Positions 32,542 to 41,304 of a DNA stretch of 64,000 nt are shown piece by piece. Position numbers and translations under genes: made by a program. The notes beneath the pieces were generated by a model. The model worked only from the letters and a program-made list of their open reading frames with translations. It had not been told where the DNA came from and did not search any database. Position 1 is the first letter of the stretch. Each line of letters begins with the position of its first letter. The stretch is from RBG-16-34-14 sp963798865 (GTDB lineage: Bacteria; Bacteroidota; Ignavibacteria; Ignavibacteriales; Ignavibacteriaceae): contig CAWCVZ010000005.1 in assembly GCA_963798865.1 (NCBI GenBank), positions 682,001-746,000 of the forward strand. Reading direction: 5' to 3'.

Positions 32542-35500
32542 TTAAATGTTAATCCTTATACCAAAACTAAAGTGACGTGGATTAAGAAAAGTCACAGAAT
32601 CATCATTAGGCATATTGATATATGATTTTGATTCCTTTCTTTTATTATTAGCTTGAGTAATTGCCGGATCATTATTGGGATTAGGTTGCAGCGGATCGTA
32701 AGCAACATCTTCAGGACGATAATCACCAATCCTGTCATCACCCTTTTGATCACCTGTTTCCCACGGGAAGAGAAGAGATGTGAGATAGTCCTGATAATCA
32801 TATGAATCCACAAAGCCGGCATAGTTAAGGAATTTAAAATTAAATGGATTGGTTATATCAATATAGAGTTGAATATTAAGTCCAGGAACATTAGCAAACT
32901 CCTGGAAATTTTTTGCAAGTCTCATATCAACACCATAATAATCTACCCATTGAACATTATTGGAAACACCTGCAATATTATTTGGATTATAAGTAACGTG
33001 TGCCCCTGCCTGCCAGTTTGCAAGAATACTTAAACTCCATCCTCCAAGAAACTTCGTTCCGAATAAATCAGGTCCAAAATCATCCGGAGTAACGAATTCA
33101 ATGTTGGCCCTTGCGTATGGCTGTGGTACAGGTTTAGACTGTTGTGGATTCTTTAGTAAGTAAGCCCGCTGCTTATTAATATCCTGATAGTACTGAGTAA
33201 CATCGAAGTAACCTGAAGTAACCACATCATAAGTGTAATTAATAAATCCCCTCAACCATCCTCCGGAAACTTTTGATAACGTTACTTCAAATCCCCGGAT
33301 ATCAGCATAATTATTGCTCGCTGCCTGATAGTAATTGACAGAAGTATTTATACTTTGATAAAGTACCCATCCGGGCTGATTAGTTACATCTTTGTAATAA
33401 GCTGCTAAATGAAAAAGTAATGTATTGAAAAAATTCTGTTCGTAGCCCAATTCATAAGCAATTGTTTTCTCAAAAGTCATATTGGGATTGCCTATATAAT
33501 CAACCTGACCATTAGATTCCCGCTGAAGAAGGAATCTATATGAAGACGATGGTTCAGAAACGAAATGTCCGTAGTTAAAATAAAGTTTTGAGTCTTCTGT
33601 TATAGGATGCGAAATACCTAAACGCGGGCTGATATACATTTCAGAAGTTGCTTTCTCTTTGGGTGCATTATCTGTTATTTCATTACCCGGCCCGGCGCTA
33701 AATTGATCACTGTATGGATCGAGATTTAAATGATCTGTGTTAGGATTGGAATAGTCGAGTCTTACACCAAGATTAGCAATGAAGCCTTGAAACTCCAGTT
33801 TATCCTGAGCATAAGCACCAATCCGGTACGGGAAAATATGGTATTGAAGATTTCTCGTCCATGTTGACATTGATGGATTATATGTGCCGGAATTAATATT
33901 TAAATCATTATAATAATACTGGAAGCCTGCTTTTAACTCATTATATTTATTAAACTGACTTGTAATACTAAAAAGTAAAGAAGTAGTTGTGTTAATGCTC
34001 TGGTCGCGGCCTAAGTTCATCCATCCGCCCATACTCATCACTCCATCTATAGCCCCCGTGCTGTAGCCCCAGTAACCATATGGTGCTTCATCTACAGGAT
34101 GACCCGGAACCGGTTCAAACCTCTTTGTTGTGTCACGTGTTGCTGTTTGAAAAGTATTATAACGGTTTTCACTCCGCTGTATTTTAATATCATAAAAAGT
34201 TTCAGGACTTAAAACATGCGTAAGTGAAGCACCTAAAACATTTCGATATATTGAACTGGGGCTGTATCTGTCCGGCATATATAAAATATTCATACCTTCA
34301 GTACTGCTTAGAAGATCAGCAACCTCAGCCTGACTTCTCATTAAGTATCCTGTCGGTACTGTAGTCCATTCATAAGGAGAAACAGAATTATCTTCTCCAT
34401 ATATCCCTATAACAGTTAGTTTAATATCCTGTGTAATATTAGAATTGAGCTTCAATTCAAAATGGCTATCAGAATATGCATCGCGCGAAAGAGGTATAAC
34501 AAACATTTCTCTTTCAGCAAAATAGGATAAATAGAAACGAAGATTCCCAAGTTGTTCTCCAACAAACGGAACGGGGCCTCCTAATCCGGCATCAATTATA
34601 TAATCCGGTTTGCTAATATCTCCTGTTCGCCTGCGCTGCCATTCCCATAAAGTTTTTGCTTCTAAAGGTGTAAGATCATTTGAAGGATCATCATCCTGAA
34701 GTGTTTTCAGTGCTATTGCATTCCATCCCTGGAAAGAAGGATAACTTTCCTGCATATACTCATCCCAGGCACCGTTTTTTGTTCCTGTCCAGCAAACAGC
34801 AGGATCAGTATAGGGGCGGTTAAAATAAGAATTCGGATTATACGGGGATATTCCAAAATGTTTCTGCTGCGGTGGGGCATAATTAATATTTAAAGTAGCT
34901 GTGTACTTTTCACCATCTTTTGTAATTACATTAACAATACCGGATCTAACATTTCCATATTCTGCATTAAAACCACCTGTTTGAACCTGTATATCCTTTG
35001 CAGAGGCTATACTAATTGCGGAATATGGAATATTTGCCCGTTCATCATTGAGATTGAAACCATCAACAAAATAAGTAGTCTGATTTGCACTTCCACCGCG
35101 GACAAGAATACCGCTGCTTCCCTGCTGGATTCCTGCTTGTAAATTTAAAACATCAGTTATAGTTTGAACCGGAAGAGTTACGATATTTTCCGGTCTGATA
35201 TTAGTCACACTATTAGAAACATCTTTTTTAACGACAGGCTGCTCTGCAGTAACAACAACTTCTCCCACAGTAAGAGTGGTTGTATGCAGTTGTGCATTTA
35301 CAATACTTGTAAGATCTATTTGGACAACAACACCTTCGACAGTGGTCATTTCATATCCAACTATACTGAACCGGACATTGTATGTACCCGGCTGAATATT
35401 CAGAATAGTATAAGAACCGTCAACAGTTGTAGCAGCTCCAATTGTAGTTCCTTCAATAAGAACATTTGCACCAATTATAGGCTCTCCCGTTTCTGAATCG

Positions 35501-35595
35501 GTTACTTTCCCGGCAATCTTTCCTGTAGTTCCGGCAAGAGTTAAAGCAGTAAAGCCAAGAACTAAAGTTATTAGCAAAATATGTTTTAATTTCAT
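32542..35595 (-). CDS. TonB-dependent receptor with carboxypeptidase-regulatory-like N-domain
   Basis: This 1017-residue outer-membrane receptor has a signal peptide (to about residue 22), a carboxypeptidase-D regulatory-like domain (about 26-105: I-A-G-K-V-T-D-S-E-T-G-E-P-I-I-G-A-N-V), and a plug domain (about 110-235) with V-V-V-T-A-E-Q-P, V-R-G-G and the F-N-A-E-Y-G-N-V-R-S-G block. A 22-strand-type barrel follows, ending in a C-terminal aromatic/hydrophobic strand (H-F-S-F-G-I-R-I-N-I). It imports large ligands across the outer membrane using TonB energy. The SusC-specific plug signature is not evident and no SusD follows, so it is not a classical Sus pair. The ligand is unknown. Confidence 0.9.
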   Translation of the reverse strand: MKLKHILLITLVLGFTALTLAGTTGKIAGKVTDSETGEPIIGANVLIEGTTIGAATTVDGSYTILNIQPGTYNVRFSIVGYEMTTVEGVVVQIDLTSIVNAQLHTTTLTVGEVVVTAEQPVVKKDVSNSVTNIRPENIVTLPVQTITDVLNLQAGIQQGSSGILVRGGSANQTTYFVDGFNLNDERANIPYSAISIASAKDIQVQTGGFNAEYGNVRSGIVNVITKDGEKYTATLNINYAPPQQKHFGISPYNPNSYFNRPYTDPAVCWTGTKNGAWDEYMQESYPSFQGWNAIALKTLQDDDPSNDLTPLEAKTLWEWQRRRTGDISKPDYIIDAGLGGPVPFVGEQLGNLRFYLSYFAEREMFVIPLSRDAYSDSHFELKLNSNITQDIKLTVIGIYGEDNSVSPYEWTTVPTGYLMRSQAEVADLLSSTEGMNILYMPDRYSPSSIYRNVLGASLTHVLSPETFYDIKIQRSENRYNTFQTATRDTTKRFEPVPGHPVDEAPYGYWGYSTGAIDGVMSMGGWMNLGRDQSINTTTSLLFSITSQFNKYNELKAGFQYYYNDLNINSGTYNPSMSTWTRNLQYHIFPYRIGAYAQDKLEFQGFIANLGVRLDYSNPNTDHLNLDPYSDQFSAGPGNEITDNAPKEKATSEMYISPRLGISHPITEDSKLYFNYGHFVSEPSSSYRFLLQRESNGQVDYIGNPNMTFEKTIAYELGYEQNFFNTLLFHLAAYYKDVTNQPGWVLYQSINTSVNYYQAASNNYADIRGFEVTLSKVSGGWLRGFINYTYDVVTSGYFDVTQYYQDINKQRAYLLKNPQQSKPVPQPYARANIEFVTPDDFGPDLFGTKFLGGWSLSILANWQAGAHVTYNPNNIAGVSNNVQWVDYYGVDMRLAKNFQEFANVPGLNIQLYIDITNPFNFKFLNYAGFVDSYDYQDYLTSLLFPWETGDQKGDDRIGDYRPEDVAYDPLQPNPNNDPAITQANNKRKESKSYINMPNDDSVTFLNPRHFSFGIRINI

Positions 35596-35655
35596 TTCCA
35601 GACTCCTTAAATATATATCTCTCGGAAAATTTAGTCTCTCTTATTTATAATAATA

Positions 35656-36723
35656 TTACAATGAGAAACTAAATGAGAACCTTTGGATATTATTAAAAAC
35701 ATCATGTGAGGTATATGAATAATCAAAAGCAAAACCGAATTTAGTAATGCCTAAACCTAAGGTAAGTCCATAATCATCCTGATTTGTTACATACCCAGCC
35801 CGTATTGCAAATGTTTTCATAAAAGTATATTCACCGCCTATATTTAAAAACTCCGGGTAAGATCGTGGATGAGCTGCATCGATAGATATTACCAAAGAAT
35901 TATATTCGGACATACTCGGAACAAAGTCCATAAGATTCATTGAGATCCCAAACCTGAATGTTAGTGGAAGTTGGAAATTCTCACGTTCATAGGCAATCTC
36001 TCTGGAAAAATTGCTGATGGACATACCAAACGCCAGACTCTTGAAACCAGTTTTGTATATTGTACCGAAATCGAATGCAAGAACATCTAATGAATAATCT
36101 TTTACTGCATAAGATGTATCTGTGGTCAGAACAGAATCTCTAATTACCTGAGTATAAACAGGAACCTGACTCTGACCCAGATTTTGATTTGCATATTTGA
36201 TTCTTCCGCCAACAGAGAACTCTTGGGATATTTCTTTTCCGTAAACAAACTGCAGCGCATAAGCATAGGGTTCCGGATAACCCGAGATATCTACAAACCC
36301 TTGTTCATTATTGGCAATACTGGTGAAATTGAAATCTCCATAATTTACCCTTACAAAATGGAGCCCAATAACTCCGTAATCTCCACTGAAAGGTGCAAAA
36401 GCAATTGATCCGGAAAAATATTTTATATCGGCAATCCATTTCAACTGGCTGAAACCTGCTTCAACCAAAGAACTCATGCCTGCAATTCCGGCAGGGTTGT
36501 AAAACATTGAAGTTGCTGTTCCGTCAATTGTTGTAACTGCTTCACCCATGCCAGTGGCCCTGGCATCTGTGCTTACTTCAAGGAAACCAAACCCGGTTTG
36601 GGCTAATTTCACCTGAGAAACAGCGGACGATATGAATATAAACTGTAAAATAATAGTGAATAGAAGCGAAGGCAGAAATTTTTTCGGAATGAACTTACTT
36701 GTACAAATCTTTATCATAGGCAA
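35656..36723 (-). CDS. PorV/PorQ-family outer-membrane protein
   Basis: This 355-residue exported protein has a signal peptide (about 1-36, A-V-S-Q). The mature start reads T-G-F-G-F-L-E-V-S-T-D-A-R-A-T-G-M-G-E-A, which is the diagnostic block of the PorV/PorQ family, followed by a beta-barrel of the FadL/PorV kind. In T9SS, PorV shuttles cargo to the sortase and PorQ helps anchor it. A TTG start is used because AAAGGAG lies seven bases before it; an ATG two codons later is the alternative. It leads the operon with the TonB receptor, the FnIII protein and the IPT lipoprotein. Because it has its own operon it may be a dedicated paralogue rather than the core PorV (inference). Confidence 0.83.
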   Translation of the reverse strand: MPMIKICTSKFIPKKFLPSLLFTIILQFIFISSAVSQVKLAQTGFGFLEVSTDARATGMGEAVTTIDGTATSMFYNPAGIAGMSSLVEAGFSQLKWIADIKYFSGSIAFAPFSGDYGVIGLHFVRVNYGDFNFTSIANNEQGFVDISGYPEPYAYALQFVYGKEISQEFSVGGRIKYANQNLGQSQVPVYTQVIRDSVLTTDTSYAVKDYSLDVLAFDFGTIYKTGFKSLAFGMSISNFSREIAYERENFQLPLTFRFGISMNLMDFVPSMSEYNSLVISIDAAHPRSYPEFLNIGGEYTFMKTFAIRAGYVTNQDDYGLTLGLGITKFGFAFDYSYTSHDVFNNIQRFSFSFSL

Positions 36724-37145
36724 TTTACTTCTCCTTTCCAGCTGTGGACCTATAGATTCCCATATAAACTCCTCTATAACTTGAATACAACTTAAGATTT
36801 TGATTTAAAATAAGCAACGAAAAAATCTTTAAGATTGTTTGCTAAATGTAAAGTGATTAATCGTTGATGGGGAAGGAATAAAGTTAAGAAGTTTAAAGTG
36901 AGGGATAAAAGTAAAAGGATTACAAAAAAGATTATGTGTCTTTAATTAGCTGAATCTACTTTCGTTTATGAAATCTAACTTCATTATGATAATTTTTCTC
37001 TGAATGAATAATCTTTTAATTGATTAAAGTTTAAATTTAGGCTATTATTCTGATTATTATTCAATCAAAATAAATTGATCCCCTGATCTCGAACGGTGCG
37101 AAACTTTGTCGGATACGGGGGTACAAACATTTAATACAAAAAAAT
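36724..37145. other. Intergenic region between divergent genes, with a structured element
   Basis: Of these 422 bases most is plain AT-rich sequence without an open frame or repeat; it must carry the promoters of the reverse-strand surface operon and of the glycosylase gene. The exception is a GC-richer stretch at 37080-37121 that can fold: CCCC/GGGG, ATC/GAT and C-G-A/T-C-G pairs close a loop. It ends 24 bases before the glycosylase ATG. Confidence 0.5.
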
Positions 37146-37946
37146 ATGCCCGAACTCCCAGAAGTTGAATCTTTCCGCAGATATATGAATTCCAATTCCC
37201 TTCACAAAAAAATTGATAGTGTTAAAGTTAAATCCAAAACTGTTTTAGGAAAAAACATATTTAATCAGCTGCTTCAAAAAAAATTAAAGAACCAACGGTT
37301 TATTTCAACATCCGGTTATGGAAAATATCTTTTTGCAAAAACTAATAATAATAACTTTCTTGTTATGCACTTTGGAATGACTGGTTATCTTAACTATTAT
37401 AAAGATCCAGAAGAAGCAACAAGATTTGAAAGAGTAATAATTAATTTTAAAAATGGATATCGTCTTGCTTATGATGATGGCAGAAAGCTTGGTCGGATTT
37501 ACATTACCGAAAATGATAAAAAATTTATTAAGAAGAAGAGACTGGGAGTTGATCCGATTAGAGATAGAATAAGTTACAAATCATTTAAAGAAATTCTGGA
37601 TGGAAGAAAAGGTTCTGTTAAAACTGTTTTAATGAACCAGCAGGTGCTTGCGGGAATTGGAAATATTTATTCTGATGAAATATTATTCCAGGCAAAGATT
37701 CATCCTAAATCTGATCTTGATAAGTTTAATGAAAAAGACTGGAAAAAAGTGTTCAGCAAATTGAAACAGGTTTTGAACAATGCAATTGATAAAGATTCTG
37801 ATTACGATAAGCTATCTAAAAAATATTTATTGCACTACAGGAAACCGGGAAAAGATTGTCCAGTCTGTTCGGGGAAAATTAAAAGATCAACTATTGGTGG
37901 AAGATCGAGTTATTATTGTTCCAAACACCAGAGATTAATTAAATAA
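37146..37946 (+). CDS. mutM: Formamidopyrimidine-DNA glycosylase (Fpg/MutM)
   Basis: This 266-residue base-excision repair enzyme removes oxidised purines such as 8-oxoguanine and cuts the abasic site. The N-terminus is the catalytic P-E-L-P-E-V-E (Pro at position 2 after Met removal, Glu at 3). The helix-two-turn-helix contains L-A-G-I-G-N-I-Y-S-D-E-I-L-F (about 168-181). The C-terminal zinc finger reads C-P-V-C, then Y-Y-C-S-K-H, so the fourth ligand is His instead of the usual Cys. The M-H-F-G-M-T-G segment (near 78) is normal. There is no good Shine-Dalgarno before the ATG, but the start is fixed by the need for Pro2. Confidence 0.9.
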   Translation: MPELPEVESFRRYMNSNSLHKKIDSVKVKSKTVLGKNIFNQLLQKKLKNQRFISTSGYGKYLFAKTNNNNFLVMHFGMTGYLNYYKDPEEATRFERVIINFKNGYRLAYDDGRKLGRIYITENDKKFIKKKRLGVDPIRDRISYKSFKEILDGRKGSVKTVLMNQQVLAGIGNIYSDEILFQAKIHPKSDLDKFNEKDWKKVFSKLKQVLNNAIDKDSDYDKLSKKYLLHYRKPGKDCPVCSGKIKRSTIGGRSSYYCSKHQRLIK

Positions 37947-38005
37947 AAATGAAGTATAAAGAGTTCAATTATTTTTGAGTTGAATAATAACCGGGATATT
38001 TAAAA

Positions 38006-39952
38006 ATGAATAAAAGTTTAAATGTAACTCAAAAACTTATTAAAGATCATCTCGTTTCAGGTTCAATGAACCCCGGTGAAGAGATTGCAATAAAAATTGA
38101 ACAGACTCTTACGCAAGATGCTACCGGAACAATGGTTATGATTGAATTTGAAGCTATGAAAATACCTCGCGTAAAAACGGAAATATCTGCGCAATATGTA
38201 GATCATAATCTTGTACAAAGTGATTTTAAAAATCCTGACGATCACATCTTTTTATTAAGTGCTTGTAAAAAATTTGGAGTATGGTACAGCAGAGCAGGAA
38301 ATGGAGTTTCTCATCCTGTTCATATGGAACGATTTGGAATACCGGGTAAATCTTTGCTTGGTTCAGATAGTCATACTCCGGCTGCAGGCTCACTTGGTAT
38401 GTTAGCCATGGGTGCAGGCGGACTTGAAGTTGCTTTAGCGATGGCTGGTGAACCATACAATTTAAAAATGCCAAAAATTTTAGGAGTTAAATTAATCGGT
38501 TCATTGCCTGATTGGGTAAGTGCAAAGGATGTTATTCTTGAAATGCTTAGAAGATATAATGTTGATAATTGCGTTGGAAAAATCGTTGAATATTTTGGTC
38601 CGGGTCTCGAAAATCTTAGTGCAATGGACAGACATGTAATTGCAAATATGGGAACTGAACTTGGGGCAACAACAACTGTTTTTCCCTCGGATCATTTTAC
38701 AAGGCGTTTTTTGAAAACACAGGAAAGAGAGAAGGATTGGAAAGAAATTAAAGCTGATCCCGGGGCAGAGTATGATGAATATGATGAGATAAATCTTTCT
38801 GATCTGGAACCTTTGATTGCTCTTCCAAGCAGCCCGGGGAAAGTTGTACCTGTTAAAGAAGTTGCAGGAAGAAAAATTTATCAGTCAATGATAGGCTCAT
38901 CTGCAAATCCGGGAATACGTGATTTTGCAGTACCCGCTTTAATTTTAAAGGATAAAAAAATAGCCGAACATGTTTCGTTAGATATAAATCCAACCTCACG
39001 TCAGATTCTTGAAAACCTTATGGAACTTGGATTGCTTAAAAATCTTGTTCATTCTGGTGGACGTATCCATCAGGCAGGATGTAATGGCTGCATTGGAATG
39101 GGACAGGCGCCTGCAACAGGTAAAATAAGTTTACGGACCGTTCCGAGAAATTTTCCAGGAAGATCCGGAACTAAAGAAGATGCTGTTTATTTATGCAGTC
39201 CTGAAACAGCAGCAGCTTCTGCATTAACCGGAGAAATAACTGATCCGCGTACACTTAAAATTCCATATCCTCAATTTAAAGAGCCCGATAAAATAATTAT
39301 TAATAGTGATATGCTTATTCCGCTAAATGGAAAAAATAAAGATATTGATTTGGAAAAAGGTCCAAACATAAAGCCGCTTCCTGAATTTGATTCTCTTCCT
39401 GTTAAAATTGAAGGGAAGGTTTTGTTAAAGCTTGGTGATGATGTTTCAACAGATGAGATAATGCCTGCGGGAAGCAGAGTCCTTCCTTATAGAAGTAACA
39501 TTCCCGAAATAAGTAAGTTCGTTTTTAGTATAGTTGATGAAACTTTTTATAAAAGAGCTATTGAAAATAACGGCTTGCAGAATTTTATTATCGGGAAAAA
39601 AAATTACGGGCAGGGTTCAAGCAGGGAACATGCAGCAATAGCTCCTAGATATCTTGGGATAAGAGTTGTGTTAGCAGAAAGTTTTGCCAGGATTCATTAT
39701 CAAAACCTTGCAAACTTTGGAATTCTCCCTTTGGAATTCGATGATCCACAAGACTGGAACAGAATAGAAACTAATGATATTCTTTTTATTGAAGATATTA
39801 CAAAAAAATTAGCTGCTGAAAATTCTGTTATCATAAAAAATAAAACCAAGAATCGTTCTTATAAAACTCACCACTCTCTAACAAACCGCCAGGTTGAAAT
39901 GATACTTAAAGGGAGCTTAATAAATGTAATTCGTTATAGAATAAGCACGTAA
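38006..39952 (+). CDS. Aconitate hydratase, short single-chain type
   Basis: This 648-residue aconitase family protein should convert citrate to isocitrate. It matches the shorter aconitase group found in clostridia, Bacteroidetes relatives and Geobacter-like bacteria (TIGR01342-like, from memory). Visible: G-S-D-S-H-T-P-A-A-G (near 119-128), the C-x2-C in H-Q-A-G-C-N-G-C-I-G with C359 and C362, a linker, and the swivel domain with G-D-D-V-S-T-D-E-I-M-P and G-Q-G-S-S-R-E-H-A. The position where canonical aconitases have the first cluster cysteine (I-G-S-C-T-N) reads I-G-S-S-A-N-P (296-302). Homoaconitase or 2-methylaconitate activity cannot be excluded. It stands alone between mutM and the protease. 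Confidence 0.87.
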   Translation: MNKSLNVTQKLIKDHLVSGSMNPGEEIAIKIEQTLTQDATGTMVMIEFEAMKIPRVKTEISAQYVDHNLVQSDFKNPDDHIFLLSACKKFGVWYSRAGNGVSHPVHMERFGIPGKSLLGSDSHTPAAGSLGMLAMGAGGLEVALAMAGEPYNLKMPKILGVKLIGSLPDWVSAKDVILEMLRRYNVDNCVGKIVEYFGPGLENLSAMDRHVIANMGTELGATTTVFPSDHFTRRFLKTQEREKDWKEIKADPGAEYDEYDEINLSDLEPLIALPSSPGKVVPVKEVAGRKIYQSMIGSSANPGIRDFAVPALILKDKKIAEHVSLDINPTSRQILENLMELGLLKNLVHSGGRIHQAGCNGCIGMGQAPATGKISLRTVPRNFPGRSGTKEDAVYLCSPETAAASALTGEITDPRTLKIPYPQFKEPDKIIINSDMLIPLNGKNKDIDLEKGPNIKPLPEFDSLPVKIEGKVLLKLGDDVSTDEIMPAGSRVLPYRSNIPEISKFVFSIVDETFYKRAIENNGLQNFIIGKKNYGQGSSREHAAIAPRYLGIRVVLAESFARIHYQNLANFGILPLEFDDPQDWNRIETNDILFIEDITKKLAAENSVIIKNKTKNRSYKTHHSLTNRQVEMILKGSLINVIRYRIST

Positions 39953-40062
39953 TGGATTAATTCTATATTAGAAAAAAAATATTTTTTATTATGGAATATC
40001 CCCATCAATATTTATTTTAGTGCAAACATTTTTATTCCGATAAACAAAAAAGGCACTGTATT

Positions 40063-41304
40063 ATGAAAAAAATTTTCTTTTTCATTGTCATGGGTATATC
40101 ATATTTGATACAAACTAATCTTTACGCTCAAAAGGAATTGTTGAACAGAGAACTGCAAATGATCCCTGATGAAAAAATTGAAACATCATCATATAGTAAT
40201 AAAAGAGTGGAGATACTAACCGGGAAACCTGTTGCATTATATAATTTGAATTACCGGGTTAATTCTGCTTCACCTGAGATAATGGCAAGACAATTTTTAA
40301 ACGATTATTCACAGTTGCTTAAAATTAATTCTAATCCCGAAAATATTGTTTATAATAAAGTAGTGGAAACACCGGGGGGATATCATGTGCATTTTACACA
40401 ATATATGGAGGGTTATCCTGTTTATAATTCTGATATAAATGTTACTATCAGTAAAGCCAATAAAGTTGTTTTCGTAATGAATAGTTATAAAGTTGCGTTT
40501 GGTTCAAAAGGAGAAGTTAAACTTTCTAATTTAAATGTAAATAAAGAAACTGCCCTTCAGATTGCTAAAAGCTATCTTGGAGTAAATAATAATCTTGCAT
40601 ACCAGAATGTTGAAACAGTTGTTTATTATAATAAGGGATCTTTCAGGCTTGCACAAAAAGCAAATATTGTTCCTTCCGAACAAGTTTTTGGCGACTGGGA
40701 AATTTTGGTTGATGCTTCCACCGGGGAAATTTTCAGAGCAGAAGATAAAGCCTGTTACTATGGTAATGGGGGTAATAAACCAAACGGTATTAATGGTAGC
40801 GGTAAAGTTTTTGATCCTGATCCAATTACACATTCCGGGGCAACTTATGGCACAACAGGATTTATTGATAATAATGACCTGGATTCCGATTCACTAACTG
40901 CACAATTAGTAACAAGAGACCTTCTTGATATTACATTTAATGGCAGTGTTTATTCTTTAGTAAGCCCGTATGCACAGATAACAGATTTTGAATCACCTTT
41001 TACAGGTTTGCATACAAGTGCAAGCAGTAATTTTTATTACACAAGAAGTGATGACAATTTTGAGGCTGTTAATACTTTCTTTTTTATTGATCAGTCTATG
41101 AGATATATAAACCAAACCCTGGGTATAACTCTTGTCCCTTTTCAATATGTTGGAGGAGTTAAATTTGATCCTCACGGTTTGAGCGGTGCAGACAACTCAC
41201 ATTATTTGCCTTCCTCTGGTTCAGTTTCTTTTGGTGATGGAGGGGTTGATGATGCTGAAGATCTTTCTGTTATTGTTCATGAAGCTTGGACACGGTATTC
41301 ATGA
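40063..41304 (+). CDS. Secreted fungalysin/thermolysin-like metalloprotease, N-terminal part (frameshift in HExxH)
   Basis: A signal peptide (to Y-A-Q near residue 23) is followed by an FTP-type propeptide (about 55-140: A-R-Q-F-L-N-D-Y and Y-H-V-H-F-T-Q-Y-M-E-G-Y-P-V), a PepSY-like segment (about 160-225) and the start of the catalytic domain. The frame breaks at V-I-V-H-E, exactly at the zinc motif. Removing one base at about 41284 gives H-E-L-G-H-G-I-H-D-W, a good HExxH, and continues into the downstream frame. The stop at 41304 is thus artificial or mutational. The N-terminal half and its propeptide are otherwise complete. Confidence 0.85.
   Translation: MKKIFFFIVMGISYLIQTNLYAQKELLNRELQMIPDEKIETSSYSNKRVEILTGKPVALYNLNYRVNSASPEIMARQFLNDYSQLLKINSNPENIVYNKVVETPGGYHVHFTQYMEGYPVYNSDINVTISKANKVVFVMNSYKVAFGSKGEVKLSNLNVNKETALQIAKSYLGVNNNLAYQNVETVVYYNKGSFRLAQKANIVPSEQVFGDWEILVDASTGEIFRAEDKACYYGNGGNKPNGINGSGKVFDPDPITHSGATYGTTGFIDNNDLDSDSLTAQLVTRDLLDITFNGSVYSLVSPYAQITDFESPFTGLHTSASSNFYYTRSDDNFEAVNTFFFIDQSMRYINQTLGITLVPFQYVGGVKFDPHGLSGADNSHYLPSSGSVSFGDGGVDDAEDLSVIVHEAWTRYS

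Noticed and set aside
35164..35496. 110-codon plus-strand frame opposite the TonB receptor
   Set aside because: It covers the conserved plug and regulatory domain of the receptor on the other strand and has no start signal or family resemblance.
32542..35595. SusC/SusD polysaccharide utilisation pair
   Set aside because: The receptor has a regulatory N-domain, but no SusD homologue follows; the next gene is an FnIII protein of other build.
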